A stretch of 64,000 bases of DNA from Centrapalus pauciflorus. Taxonomy: Eukaryota > Streptophyta > Magnoliopsida > Asterales > Asteraceae. The stretch's first letter is position 1, and each line of letters opens with the position of its first letter. Below are positions 11,432-23,059 of this stretch, one piece after another. A program made the position numbers and the translations under genes. The stretch spans positions 62,001 to 126,000 of the forward strand of contig JAANYP010004342.1 of NCBI GenBank assembly GCA_020465985.1, in the 5' to 3' direction. The notes beneath the pieces were generated by a model that saw nothing but the letters and a program-made list of their open reading frames with translations, had not been told where the DNA came from and searched no databases.

Positions 11432-14400
11432 TTGGGTTCAATAGAGAACTTTTATACGTTGAGGAACCAAAAAACCACCTTATAATCATTGGAATAAGAC
11501 AATAAGTCTACTCGTTATGCATCATATAATGCAACATACTTAATGCATCTCGTGATACAACATATCGGATGCATATATAATTTGCCAATTCAGGAAAAGA
11601 ATATGATTTATTCAATTTTTAATTTATATTAATTGAATATTGTATCAAATAATTAAATAATGAATGCTAAATAAATTCAAATGATACCCTTTCAAATTTA
11701 ATAAACATTATACCAATTAAAAAAATGAGATGTTGATTCATCGTTATGGTTCATCTTTCGGGTTCATCATTTTATTTACCCTTCATGATGCATCAACATG
11801 TTCATCCAAAAACTTCAATCTAATGTGATGCAATAACGTGTTTATCTAAAAAGTCAACGTGTTCATCGTTTCAACCTGATGCAACAACGTATACATCCAA
11901 AAACTCATCGTTACAACGTGATGCATCATCATCTTCGTTTTTTCAACATCTTCATCCTTCAACAAGATACATTGTGTTCATCATTTCTTCATTTTCATCT
12001 TGTTCATCTTCATCATGTCCATTGTTCATCGTGTTTTAAAAAAAAAAACTTTATATATAAACTAAAGTTTCAAGAAGTATTACGTTTTCGCAGCGTACTG
12101 TAAGTATCATTTAAAAATGTTCTTAAAAAAAGTTACCTAAAATGTATAAAATAACATTATAAGGTAATATAAATTGTTATCGTGAGTTTTTATTAAGTGA
12201 AATTACAACAAACAATCATGTGAATTTATGAACGGCTGTGTGAATTAATTTCACATGATATCTCGTTCATTTACATGATTTTTTTTGTAATGTTAGTTGA
12301 TAAAAACTTAATTCACCAAATTTTATATACTTATAATGTTATTTCATACAATATTATGTTAAATAAATTTAAATTTTATCGTTGATACACTACAAAAGAC
12401 ATGGTACTCATTTAGTTATGATCGTTACATATTGATTCCCTATTTTTTTACCCTGTAAAAAATGAATCACAAATCTGAAATTTATTTGAATTAATATATA
12501 ATATAATGAATCATAATATTCTTCGTACTTTCCAAGATATATTTAGTTTCTTAGTTAATTGTGTGAAACTAATTTAATCTTTACTCATAATATTGTCATT
12601 ATTTGTATTGCGATACATAAGGGTGTACAGAACTCAATATTAAACTAAATAGTAAATACTGTTGAACCGTATTAAAACCATACTGAACCATAACCAAAAC
12701 TAGAGATGAACTTGGTTCCAATTTAGACCCGAAAATGCCCAAAATAAATAATGAGAACTGATCCGAATGGTACCGATTCGGTCCCAGCTTTTTACGACTT
12801 TTACAATGAAAAATACAAAATCCGATCGAATTCGATGGAACTGAAAATCATTTTCAATGAACTTTAGGAACCGAAAACCGGTCTAAAAATATCCGATCAA
12901 GTCTGGTTCTAGTAAACGGGTTTTTTGCTCGGCTTGTTTTGGTTCCCATTTTTCCCTGTGTTCAGTATGATTTAGTTCCCTCTGATTTGATTTTGTATTT
13001 TAATTTTTCAATTAAAATCAAGAAGGACCGAAATTAGAGGTGATATCATTCAGTATGGTTTCAATATTATTATTATGGTTTTTATGGGAAAAAAACCAAC
13101 ATGTTTTTATGTTCTTTGCGTTTTCGTCATTGAATGTTATTTCTTTCAGAAAATGTTTAAGTTAAAATGTTCTTTTAGTTTTGTGAAATTCGACTATTAG
13201 ATCATGGTTACTGAAAAACCGGGTTCTAATATCCAAATTTCACTAAACCAAAAAGAAAACAATTAATTTGAGGATCTTTATGGATAAAAAAATAACATGG
13301 ATGGACGAAAACGCAAAAAACGTGAAATATATTAGTTTTTTTCATAATAAATCCTTATTATTATTTCATTACAGACTCTTCAATGACAGATATCCTTTAA
13401 AAATTAAGCCAACAAAGCCTTTACTTAGTTGGGAAATATGGTATTAAGCTAAACAAAAGTTTCTTCATACACAATGTAAAACTAAATACTTGGATGAGAT
13501 GGATTCAATATTATATAAAATATTTTTTTGCTTATTTTATTTTATATTATATTTCAACAACAAATTATTTTGATGGTAATTGCATAATAAAATAGAAAAA
13601 AGTTTACAGCCTAAACAAACATGGTTTGGCCGAGCAAGTCGAATTGGCCAGTTTGGTATGAGATTTTTCCAAACCGAGCTACCATTTTGGCCAAACTATT
13701 GACCTTCAAACTAGCCGAACCGAACCGTATTCAACCCTGGAATCAAGGCTCTCATCATATCATAAAAAGCTTATAAACCCTACATGATTCTCGTCTCTTG
13801 ATTTCAATGTACTAAACATACCCTTAAAGCCTCAAACATGTTAAATCTTTAAACAAAAAGTAAAACATACACATTACCAAGCAAAACATATATTAAACTT
13901 AAGTTATATAAAGGAAACGACCATTCCATGCTAAAAATGATTGATTACATCAAAGATGGATTTTCCAAAACATGAAACTTCTTTCTACATAACCAAACAT
14001 TTATGTATCAATCTTCATATTGATAAAATGATCAAACGAAAGACGAATCAATTGTTTTTCTGAAGCAGCAAACAATCTCCCACATAGAACTTGTAACATT
14101 AAAGATGGTAAAGACCCGACCCAACCAAACAAACGTGATTGGATCTAACAGACAGTTTCGCTACTATTCACACAAGAAATTTAAAAAAAAACAAAAACAA
14201 AAACAAAACAAGGTGTTGAAAAAAGAGTCTCAACTTAACGTTAAATTGGTGTAAATGGCAGATAGTGATTATGTGAGTTTGTTAAGCAAGGGATTTATTA
14301 TGTAGGAATACCAACTTATGGAAGTAATGCATGGACCAAAAACAGGATCAAAAGTGGCCATCACTACTAACCCTAAAACTCTTAACCCTAACCCTAACTT

Positions 14401-14700
14401 CATTCACACCCAACCCAACCCTCTCTACCTAACCACTCTTCTTCTACCACCACTAACTCCACAGTTCACATTCAAACAATTATTTGTTGGATATGAAACC
14501 TGATTTGTACTGAAACTGCTAAGGTGACATGTTTTCCTATCTTTCTTATAATGTAACAAGAATCCTGGTAGTAAATAATAATAATTGCAGATATGGGCAA
14601 TCAACTAACGGCTTATTTAAAGAGCAAGAAGTGGTTCTACATCTTTCACCAAATAATAGAAGCCTCATTGATTTATTTGGTTAAATACAATGTGCAAATA
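11381..14700. other. Repeat-derived intergenic DNA downstream of the superoxide dismutase gene
   Basis: A (TA)n(TG)n tract (11383-11429) is followed by a left end of the GGGTTCAATAGAGAAC type at 11431 with no matching right end. About 11770-12010 holds degenerate repeats of GATGCAACAACGTG and TTCATC. About 12620-13740 is rich in CCGAACC and CGGTTC and starts AGGGTGTACAG. It contains a foldback segment at 13078-13370 related to 19470-19620. At 14372-14399 there is a short telomere-like run (CTTAACCCTAACCCTAAC). No gene is recognised; the 61-codon ORF at 14318 is low complexity. Confidence 0.5.
13078..13370. mobile_element. Foldback MITE-like repeat, copy 1
   Basis: The two arms pair around TTATTATGAAAAAAACTAA and TTTGCGTTTTCGTC. 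The left arm begins near GGTTTTTATGGGAAAAAAAC and the right arm ends near TTTTTTTCATAATAAATCC. The middle contains ATTTCACTAAACCAAAAAGA, which also occurs in the copy at 19470-19620. No target-site duplication was established. Confidence 0.5.
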
Positions 14701-14812
14701 TTTCAACTTACAGTAATGCTATTGCAAATGCATTAACCTCTATGCGCAAACACAAGTTGAAGCAGGGATCCGAGCTGATGCTGAGACTGACTGAACAAGG
14801 TTCACCACAAGA
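14600..14812 (-). other. Probable 3' UTR of the superoxide dismutase gene
   Basis: The region directly downstream of the stop codon on the minus strand is less AT-rich than its surroundings and has no transposon signature. The minus strand carries AATAAA-like signals, for example AAATAAATCAATGAGG near 14660. The extent is inferred; no transcript data are available here. Confidence 0.35.
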
Positions 14813-17800
14813 TCATATCGGAGTCAAACCAACAACACCTACATATTTGAAAGGCACCCATAGAAAAAAATTTGTGTTGAGAGAAGATAATTTAGAAGAT
14901 ATTGGTTATTGTGCATAATTATTATACATATGTAAACATAATCTTCCATCAGATAAAGATTTAACATTTTCGATATTGAAAATTAGAGCTATAGAGGTTT
15001 AATGTAGCAGTTCGTAATGGAACTCATAACAATCACCGACTTACTCCACTGACAATTTTTTATGCTACAAGATCTTATTTCAATTAGCTGTTCGCAAAAC
15101 AGATCTGCCCCTGATTCCGACATGTAGTTTGCTAGTGGTTTTTTTCAACCATAAAGAAAGGGTGGTTGTCGGAGCAACTGAACTCCTTGGTGACAGTAAG
15201 GTACTAATGCCATACTTTTGAGTCATAAAAACCACCTCTTTGCAAACCGCAAAAGACAGAAGTTGCATATAAAGACTTCTTCCAAAAACCCTTGAGAAGG
15301 TTGCACCAGGGTTGCCCTTCTCTAGGAAATAAAATGATACAGACGACTTGATCAACAAAAGACGCTAATCTGAGACACTAGTCATTATGTTCACCTTTTT
15401 GACAGCCCAAATAACAGCCTATATGAATTCTATCCTTCAAATATTTATATGTTTCAATGTGATGTTTCAAATAATGGCATAGTCTCCGCTTTGTACTTGG
15501 ACTCTCTTCAGTTTTCTTCTTCTTCAACCTTCAGGCAATCTGCCTTTTGCTATTATCAATTTTGCCACTTGATTTTCAAAAGGTCCCTCCTTTATTTACA
15601 TCTTTCATCTGTGGATTTATGATTTTCTTGTTCAAAATTAGTTTATATGCTTGTTGATTTGATAAAAGCGCTGGTTTTGAAACTAGGGATCTTTAAAAAT
15701 AGTGGTTGGAATTAGAATTTGCAAGTCTTAAGATTATGGGATTGAATGACCCAATTATTACAAAGTTCATTTTTGTAACCACGGACAAAGAATTTTGGTT
15801 GTTGATTGAGAATTCTTGCTTGTTGATTTAGAAAAACACCTGCTTTGAGTCGTATGATTCAGTGTTTAGTTGCTTATGTATGTTATTTCAATTGCTTCGC
15901 ATATATTTTGATTTGATTATGGCTTCTAAGTTGATGAATTTTTTATTGGGTTACCTTGATTATGCGGCTGCAATTGGGAGCACAATTTTTGGCTTTGTTT
16001 TTAAGTGTTTCTACGAAATGGGGTTTGAAAATAGTTTACCATTTGTTTAGAGTATGGCTATTATTACTTCCCTTGTTGGTTTTGTTTGGTGATTGGCAAT
16101 CTTGCTTCAGTGGCCCAATGCAACCCTTCCATCTTAATTTCGGAACATATGAATATGTGGTTAAAACTTAAAAGTCATGTTGTTCTTGTTAACAAAATAA
16201 GGCGAAGGATGCATAAACCAGTTAGACACCAAAATAAGGCGAAGGATGCATAAACTAGTTTGGTTGTCAATCATAATCATTTCTTTCTAGATTAAATTAC
16301 ATTAAATATTTTAACTACAATTATCTTTTATTTCTAGATTAAATCAGATATTCTGGTATTGGTCAAAAAAAATTTGTATAAATTCAATAGCATAGTTTAA
16401 TAGGCAATTACAGGTTCAGACATTTTAGGTTACAAAACAAAGACTTCGGAGATTTAACTTCTGAATAAACAAACAGCACCTTAGATTCTATTTGTTAGGG
16501 TTTGTTTTGATATTGTTGATTGATGAATTGTTAGGGTTGGTTTTGCTAGAGTCAATTGAAATTTTGTTTAGTTGTTAACTTTTTGGATTTGTTTTGTTGG
16601 ATAAAAATATGCTATGCTTTGTTAGGTCAATTGTTGTGTTAGGTTTTAATTTTCAGAGTTGATTGTCAATTGTTAGGGTTTACTTCATTAGATTAATTGC
16701 TAACTGTTAATTGTTGTGAAAATGTAAAGATTTTTTAACGGAATGTTTGTAAACTCAAACTTCAGCAATCGAAATTGTATTGATTTTTTTTATCACTTTC
16801 TGCATTTGTGTCGTTAAGAAAACCGTTCAATAATTTTCAAATGATGATGTAATAAATAATTTTTTAAAGGATGAAAACTCAGAGAAAAATATATATCAAT
16901 GTAATTTGTTTTTCGTTTATGAACTACACTATTTTTACTTAAAGTATTTATAATTTGCTACATTTGGTGATTATTCCTGAATCCTGACTACAAAAGAAAG
17001 CTGACAACCCAACCGGAGAATACCCTAACATCGTGCCACTGGTAAAAATTCCTAGATCCTCCCATGGTAAAATTTATAGAAGGTAAGTTATGATTGGTGG
17101 AAAATGCATTTTGATCATTTAAATGGTGCATACTGATTCAATAAAAAATGCACGGTTACAAATAAAAGAAGTTATAAATGTTTTATACGATAGTAAAAAT
17201 TTATTAATTTTTTGAACAAGTGTTGTTTGGGTAAAAAGGTTTGAATATTGGATATATCACTATATCAGGAATAATTGGTAAATGAAAAATAATTGTTTGT
17301 TAAACATGTTGAATGAAGGATCCCTTTTGGAAAGGGCAGTCATACAACATGAAGGGGCATTGTGGAGAATTATGGAAGTTTAATGGGGGAAAGAGGAAAA
17401 CCCTAATGACTTACTGAAAGTGTACATGTTTGTTTTGAATAAGTCCCAAACAAACAACCTCATATGACTTTCCTAATAAAGCCATTAGCCATTAAGTCTC
17501 AAGCAAACACCACTCTACATTGTAGGAATGCATAGTGCTTAAATGGTATATGAACTACGGCCTTAATGCCACAATGTTTAACTCCAATATGAGTATAGGA
17601 TCTATAATCACTTGGTTACAATTGATGGAGGTCATACAACGGTTCATTATTAGAGGTGTCCTGTCTAAGACTTGGGAGTTAGGATCATGCATTGGAAAAC
17701 TATGAGTTTGCCTACGAAAGTTAAACATTTTGTATGTATAAATATCATACCACATGCCAGTCGCCCGCCTGCATTCCCAGTTGTGAGGCTGAGTTCATGG

Positions 17801-19267
17801 CCACCTAAATTAAACCAACACAAGGAATCAAATAAAAAAAACCAGATAAGATTCACATTTTAACAAACATCTTACTCATACGATTAACTCTCTTACTGAA
17901 ACATCAAAATTATATAAAAAATTACCCTTTCCAAGGTCATCCTCAAGCTCATGGACAACAAAGGCTCTTCCAACTACAGCATTAGGCCCGGTCAATGGTA
18001 TCTGCACGTCCTCAGCAAGCAATGTTAACAAGAACATCCAAATATTAGCTCTAATGAATGACATTATAAAATATATAACAGAACCAAACTAAAACCTGGT
18101 TATCGACAATCGTAGCCTCAGCCACTCCTGCATTATATTTACAAAAACACGGGCCATAAAATTTATGGTTTAATGCGAACGATCAAATAAGAACAAGCGT
18201 TTGTAGTGACATACCATCGGCATTGGCAATTATGTTTCCCAGGTCACCCGCATGACGGATTTCATCTCCAGGAGCACCATGTGTGTGTCCATTAGGATTG
18301 AAATGCGATCCTGATACAATCAACAACACCACGAAATCATAATCTATGGATTCAAAATCTCTTATTTCACGAACCCTAAAAAATGTACTGTGATTGCAAT
18401 CAAAATGCAAACCTGTTGATATGCACCCATTTGTGGTATCACCAAATTCATGCTATACATTAATAAACCACGAAAATATCAGCACTAAATCATCATGTCT
18501 AACAAACATAATACACATTACATTCAAATAGGATGAACGCTTACTAGATGAAACCCATGAGGCCCTGGAGTCAATCCAGTTATTTTCACATTCACAGTTG
18601 TTGGACCTATATACAACAAATTCACATTCAAATTAGAGAGAATCCAGCTTAATTAGAGACTAATATCCTAATTAACTTGAGGCTAATTCAGACCTCCACA
18701 AAAATTCAAGAAGAAACAAAGCTACACTTTTAGTCAAAGTCAAAACCTAGTACATAAATCATATAGGGTTTGCATTAGATCCAGAAAATTTTCAAATTCG
18801 AAATCGATACATGTTCTTGACATTTTGAAAAGGAAAAAAGAGATGCTAATTAGGTTTAAACTGAATAACGTCACAATCAATCGCATTTCACGAACCAAAA
18901 CAATAGTGCGGATTAAAAAATTTAGGTAATTGAATCAAATAAATAGCTCAAAGATGAAGAGAGAGAGAGTATAGATATAAATAATACCGCCATCATCTTG
19001 TGTGAGGGTAACAACGCCTTCGACATTGGAGGTACCCTTGAGGACGGCGACGGCTTTCTTGGTGGCGGCAACGACAGTAAGTGGTTTAGGAGCGGAGGCA
19101 GAGAGTGACAGGAAGTGAGGAGTAACGGAGGTTTTGAGGGAGACGCCATGGAAGGAAGAAGGTTGCAGAGAGATGGTGGTAGGGTTTGAAAGGAGGGAGT
19201 AAGAGGCGGTGGCGGGGGAAGAGAAGAGGAGTGAGTGAGCAGCCATAGCTGCAAGTGCAGCTTGCAT
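14813..19267 (-). CDS. CSD2: Chloroplast Cu/Zn superoxide dismutase (CSD2-type), 8 exons
   Basis: Converts superoxide to hydrogen peroxide and oxygen in the chloroplast stroma. Coding exons on the minus strand are 18988-19267, 18545-18606, 18413-18452, 18215-18310, 18096-18127, 17926-18001, 17751-17804 and 14813-14838. All have GT-AG borders and join in frame to 221 residues. Residues 1 to about 66 are a Ser/Thr-rich transit peptide, and the mature part begins near ATKKAVAVLKG. Metal ligands are all present: Cu H113, H115, H187; bridging H130; Zn H138, H147, D150. The disulfide pair is C124-C213 and the guiding Arg is R210. The protein ends GVVGLTPI. The start could also be the Met at residue 8; both keep the transit peptide. 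The odd point is the 2,912-bp last intron separating a 26-nt terminal exon. Regulation by miR398 is likely (site at 18231). The gene looks intact. Confidence 0.95.
14839..17750 (-). other. Long seventh intron of the superoxide dismutase gene
   Basis: The 2.9-kb intron runs from GTATGATATT at 17750 to ATATGTAG at 14839 (minus strand). It has a direct duplication of about 40 bp at 16193-16258 (AAAATAAGGCGAAGGATGC twice) and a cluster of GTTAGGGTTT-like words at 16490-16680. Short ORFs (15080-15358 minus, 15862-16171 plus) show no recognisable domain. No transposon termini could be confirmed, although the length suggests inserted DNA. Confidence 0.7.
18231..18252 (-). promoter_or_regulatory. miR398 target site in the superoxide dismutase coding sequence
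   Basis: On the coding strand, exon 4 contains GGGTGACCTGGGAAACA, within the codons for HAGDLGNI. This is the known position of the miR398 site in plant CSD2 mRNAs, and it pairs with the GGUCACCC core of miR398 with mismatches near the miRNA 5' end. miR398 represses CSD1/CSD2 when copper is scarce. The site is seen; its activity here is inferred from the family. Confidence 0.8.
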
Positions 19268-20112
19268 TCAGTGGTAGGGATTGAGATAGGGTTTGTTTGT
19301 GATGATAATGTTTTGTGAGAAGAGATGACTGATGAGTGTGTTCTTGTTGTTGGCTGTGTTTCGGGTCCTGTTTGGTTTTGGTTTTGATTCGGGTAGAACC
19401 GTTGACAACATTGAGTTAACCAGAAATGTCCAAATTGGTCAATCGCACACAGTTCAAATGCATTGTGTGTGTTTTTTTTTATGAAAAAAACCCGGTTCAC
19501 AACTTTAAATTTCACTAAACCAAAAAGAAAAAAAATTACTTGAGATTTTTTATGAAAAAAATAACAAAAACGCAAAAAACTTAAAAACATGTTAGTTTTT
19601 TCATAATAAACTCATATATTTACGCAAATTTAATACGAAAATGTTTAAATGTATTGTTTTTTAAATATTAACTAACATATTTGAGCGGAAAAAGTTTTAA
19701 GAAAAAAAAAAACACACACACAATGCATTTGTTTAAATTTCGTATTAAAAATTGCCTAAATATATAAATGAAATTCTACCTATATATTACCCATGGAAGT
19801 GAGAGAAAATTTTTCTCCATTCAATGTGCGCCGTCCGATCATATGCTATTCAATCCTGACCTCTTTAATTCGATTACTTCTGTTCATGCACGAGTTACAA
19901 CTGTGCTAAGCATAATTAAACCCACATTCCAGAACTGCTCCTACAATTTAGCAAGCATGCTATCCACTAACTCCACATTTTAAGCAAGAGTTTTTAACGA
20001 GCAATGCAACCGTTTCTCTTTAGCTCTATTTAAAGCCTCCATTTGATAACAAACACTTTTTTTATATATGTCGAACTGCAAAACCGTTTTTTATTTATTT
20101 CTTTTTGCTGAA
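19268..20112. other. Divergent intergenic region between the superoxide dismutase gene and small gene 1
   Basis: It holds the superoxide dismutase 5' UTR and promoter on the minus strand, then a foldback repeat copy at 19470-19620 (shared with 13078-13370). A TATA-like TATTTAAAGCC at about 20027 lies roughly 85 bp before the plus-strand gene at 20113. The ORF at 19768-19983 has no recognisable features. Confidence 0.5.
19470..19620. mobile_element. Foldback MITE-like repeat, copy 2, just upstream of the superoxide dismutase gene
   Basis: It shares ATTTCACTAAACCAAAAAGA, AACGCAAAAAAC and TTTTTTCATAATAAA with the segment at 13078-13370. It lies about 200-350 bp upstream of the superoxide dismutase start codon, so it is within the likely promoter. 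Confidence 0.5.
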
Positions 20113-21162
20113 ATGGACAACAAGGTATTCCAGATATACATTATTATTTTCTTCATAATCTGCTGGTTTACTGTTCTTTTAAACATTACACAAATTGTTC
20201 TCATAGGAGTTGAAAGTAAATATCAAGGTTGAGGCTGAAGAAGATGCCACACTCACGGTTAGTGTTGCCTAGCACGACAGTTGTTTACAGTATCCTCTTT
20301 ACTAAGTGTTGCGCAATTTTGTTTAATTACAATTGCTTCTGATCACAGCACCCAATGAAAGTGAAGGCTGAAACACCACCCGAAAAGAATGTATCAATCG
20401 CTAAAGGAGCAGATGATACGATCATCCAAAAACCATCTTCTCCGGTATCTGCTGCACTTTAAACTATTCATCGATATTCATACAAGATATAGTAATACAT
20501 GAATTTACCCATGCAGACGATAAGGTTACAAGTTCCATTTTTCACTTTCGATGATGAGGTAATAACGATGTCTTTACATAAACAACAACGACGTGATCAG
20601 TCACTCTTCTTTTGCTAATGCTCGCTTACGTTCTTTAGGTTGATATTGAATGGGAAGAAGAAATCTTACGACACGTTGAACGCTATGAGCAGCGGTTGGC
20701 AGACGAGGAAAAAAAGGCAAAGGAGGTAATCAATTTTTTGTAAGCATTCAGATTTACAATCCTGGGTACCAACCATTTGTTATAACTTTCTTCAGGAAGC
20801 CGCTAAACTAGACAGCAATAAAAAAGTCCCGGGTGAAAACGTTGAGGGAGAACAGGTGAACAGCTAAATATGGGTCGGTACACTGTATCCATGTTAATCA
20901 CAGTTTGCTTATGTATCGTTGAATTTTTCTAAAATAATAGCCATGGGAGAGTTTATCAAAAGGCAACATGAATGCCCAGACAGATACGGCTCATGAAGAA
21001 CTCGAGGTAATACATCTTTTTTTATAATAAACCTGCTTCAATCCTACGACATTCAAATTTCTCATTTTGTAGGACGGGTGCATGCAGATCGTGAAGAGGA
21101 GAAGTGTACGTAAAAGAAAGAAATGTTCCAGATTGATTGCAGATGATGAAGACGAAGTTTGA
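20113..21162 (+). CDS. Small gene 1: unrecognised charged protein, 8 phase-0 exons, two SUMO-attachment consensus sites
   Basis: Eight exons (20113-20124, 20207-20257, 20349-20444, 20517-20558, 20639-20725, 20796-20855, 20941-21006, 21073-21162) have GT-AG borders. Every exon length is a multiple of three, giving 167 residues. The protein is highly charged. It has two psi-K-x-E sumoylation-type motifs, I10-K11-V12-E13 and V26-K27-A28-E29. A predicted coiled region follows around WEEEILRHVERYEQRLADEE, then a basic nuclear-localisation-like stretch (146-KRRSVRKRKK-155) and an acidic end (DDEDEV). I recognise no family. TATTTAAAG lies upstream. Spliced structure and open frame across eight short exons argue for a real gene. 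Its role is unknown; SUMO linkage is inference from motifs only. Confidence 0.55.
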
Positions 21163-22353
21163 CATGCATAACCACAATCTACACTTTATTGCTTTCTGAT
21201 TCAGAAGTGCAGTTGACTATTTTTTATTTATTCATGTACTAGCCGTAAATGAAATGTTACTCTTCTTTCTTGGTATGTAAGTACGAATGTATGCACGTTT
21301 TGGTATTAATGGAGATTAACTACTTTCTGTGGGTATTTAATAAGACTCGTATAATTTCGAACAATAGTGTTAGGAACAAGAACCGTGACATACAACAAGA
21401 TTTCTTACGAATTTCGAACAATATAATTGATTAACAACAAAACGGTATATTACACATAAGCATGTTACACGTCATGGATTTTCACATTGACCTAATATCT
21501 TTATTCACAATGTCTTGAAACCAAACACATTTGATATTAGAATGTATCGACGAAAGTTAAAAGTTTTTAAAAAATAAGACTTTGTATGGTTGATAAACTA
21601 AAACTAAGCATATGATATTTTTTTAAGGGTTCATTTACATCTCCCAATATAAATACTTTCCAGCTTTTAGACTCAGATATAGGAGAAGACAATCAAACAA
21701 GTGAACATAACACGTGGTGGCTGCAATTATTACACATAAGCATGTGCATATGCCATGACAGCATACATGTTTGTCCAACAAGTCATGGATGATCTCATAC
21801 AACTATTATATTTATCCTCATTGTCTTGGGAGAGAACATATTTGGTAATATACTAGGCGGTAGGTCATAAAAACTATCTATGTAATCAGACCTTGGTTGC
21901 TTCACAAAAAAATTGGTTATGAACATAATATATGAATTTAAATTAAAATAAAACGTTCAATTGGGCACGCTTTCGGTCCGATCTTTCGGGATACGAACTT
22001 CTTAATATGTTAATAAAGTTACATGCTAAATATCCCAATGTTCAATCCATGAAGCCAAATTTTAAACTTTGTAAAGTGTCAGTGTCCATCGTGTCATATA
22101 AGCATTTAAATGTCTCAAAAAAATAACAATTAACATATAATATTAATGTATGTCACCAAATTCATTTAGGCATACTAAAATTTTAGTTCTCCTGGAAATC
22201 CGCCCACTACTACCCTTGCTTACACACGATCTGTAACCCAGATAGTTAGTGGGCGGTTTACGCAAGTCCAAAAAAACTGTCATGCGTCCTATTTAAATTG
22301 AAGACTCAGGCACCAATTTAGATAGTGGTACATTCCGTCAAGAGCCAAACGAA
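21163..22353. other. Intergenic DNA between small genes 1 and 2, with a diverged duplication
   Basis: A segment around 21445-21540 (TTACACATAAGCATGTTACA ... CACAATGTCTTG) recurs in diverged form around 21731-21850 (TTACACATAAGCATGTGCAT ... CTCATTGTCTTGG). This suggests a local duplication of about 290 bp spacing. A TATAAATA lies near 21649. No coding sequence was recognised. Confidence 0.4.
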
Positions 22354-23059
22354 ATGATGAGTACCAACAACACAAGCACCACAGCAAACGATGATGGTGA
22401 TTTGCAACCATCACCGCATGCAGAAAACGACAACGGAGGTAAACCCCCTACAAATGTTGGTGATGTGCCACCCAAACCAGTCATCGTAAGTAATGCAAGA
22501 CTCATTGTGGTTAATTTGTTATGATATTCTGTTTGATTTGTAAATGATGTGTTCTATTTCTACAATATCATGGAGGAACGAGAATCCCCATCGCCAACTA
22601 CAAGCGCTGCTCTAGAGTTTATTGATCAACACGTATTTAGCGACTCCGATGCAGATGAGGAGACACTGGAAGCTTATCTAGAGAATGTAAGTAGAAAATC
22701 TTTTGAGCATCCGTAAGTCGACTGTATTTTATGGGAACATGGAACTACTTATGATTTGTTCACAGGTAGGTCCAGACATAGAAGACACTCTTATGGCTTC
22801 TATACTTTACCTTGAAAAGCGACAAAAGAGGATCAACAATCGGCGTCAGTTACTATCACTTGACCCGTCTGAGATAATCGTTCTATCCAGTGACGATGAA
22901 GCAAATGACGCTACAACGGACGAAGTACAACCAAATGACCCCACGGCAGAATCATCATCATATAAACGCCGTAGGGTGACCGTCTTCAATGGAACCAAAA
23001 CTTACAACTTAGATGGCAACATACATGACAACGATGGAGCAGACGCACCAGGAGTTTAA
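22354..23059 (+). CDS. Small gene 2: unrecognised acidic protein with a SUMO-interacting-motif-like tail, 3 phase-0 exons
   Basis: The proposed exons 22354-22485, 22576-22686 and 22766-23059 give 178 residues; all introns are phase 0. The second exon's acceptor is weak, and an in-frame ATG at 22570 offers an alternative start. Residues 1-44 are Asn/Pro-rich and 45-81 acidic. A basic helix (KRQKRINNRRQ, about 99-109) leads to E117-IIVLSSDDE-126. That segment fits the SUMO-interacting motif pattern of a hydrophobic quartet followed by Ser and acidic residues. A basic KRRR follows near residue 150. The helix-motif block resembles that of small gene 3, so the two are likely paralogues. Function unknown. 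Confidence 0.55.

Noticed and set aside
15080..16171. ORFs in the long superoxide dismutase intron
   Set aside because: No domain, no codon bias and no splice logic; they are treated as chance frames.
18922..19590. 222-codon minus-strand ORF
   Set aside because: It is the shifted-frame shadow of superoxide dismutase exon 1, whose correct frame gives the transit peptide and mature N-terminus.
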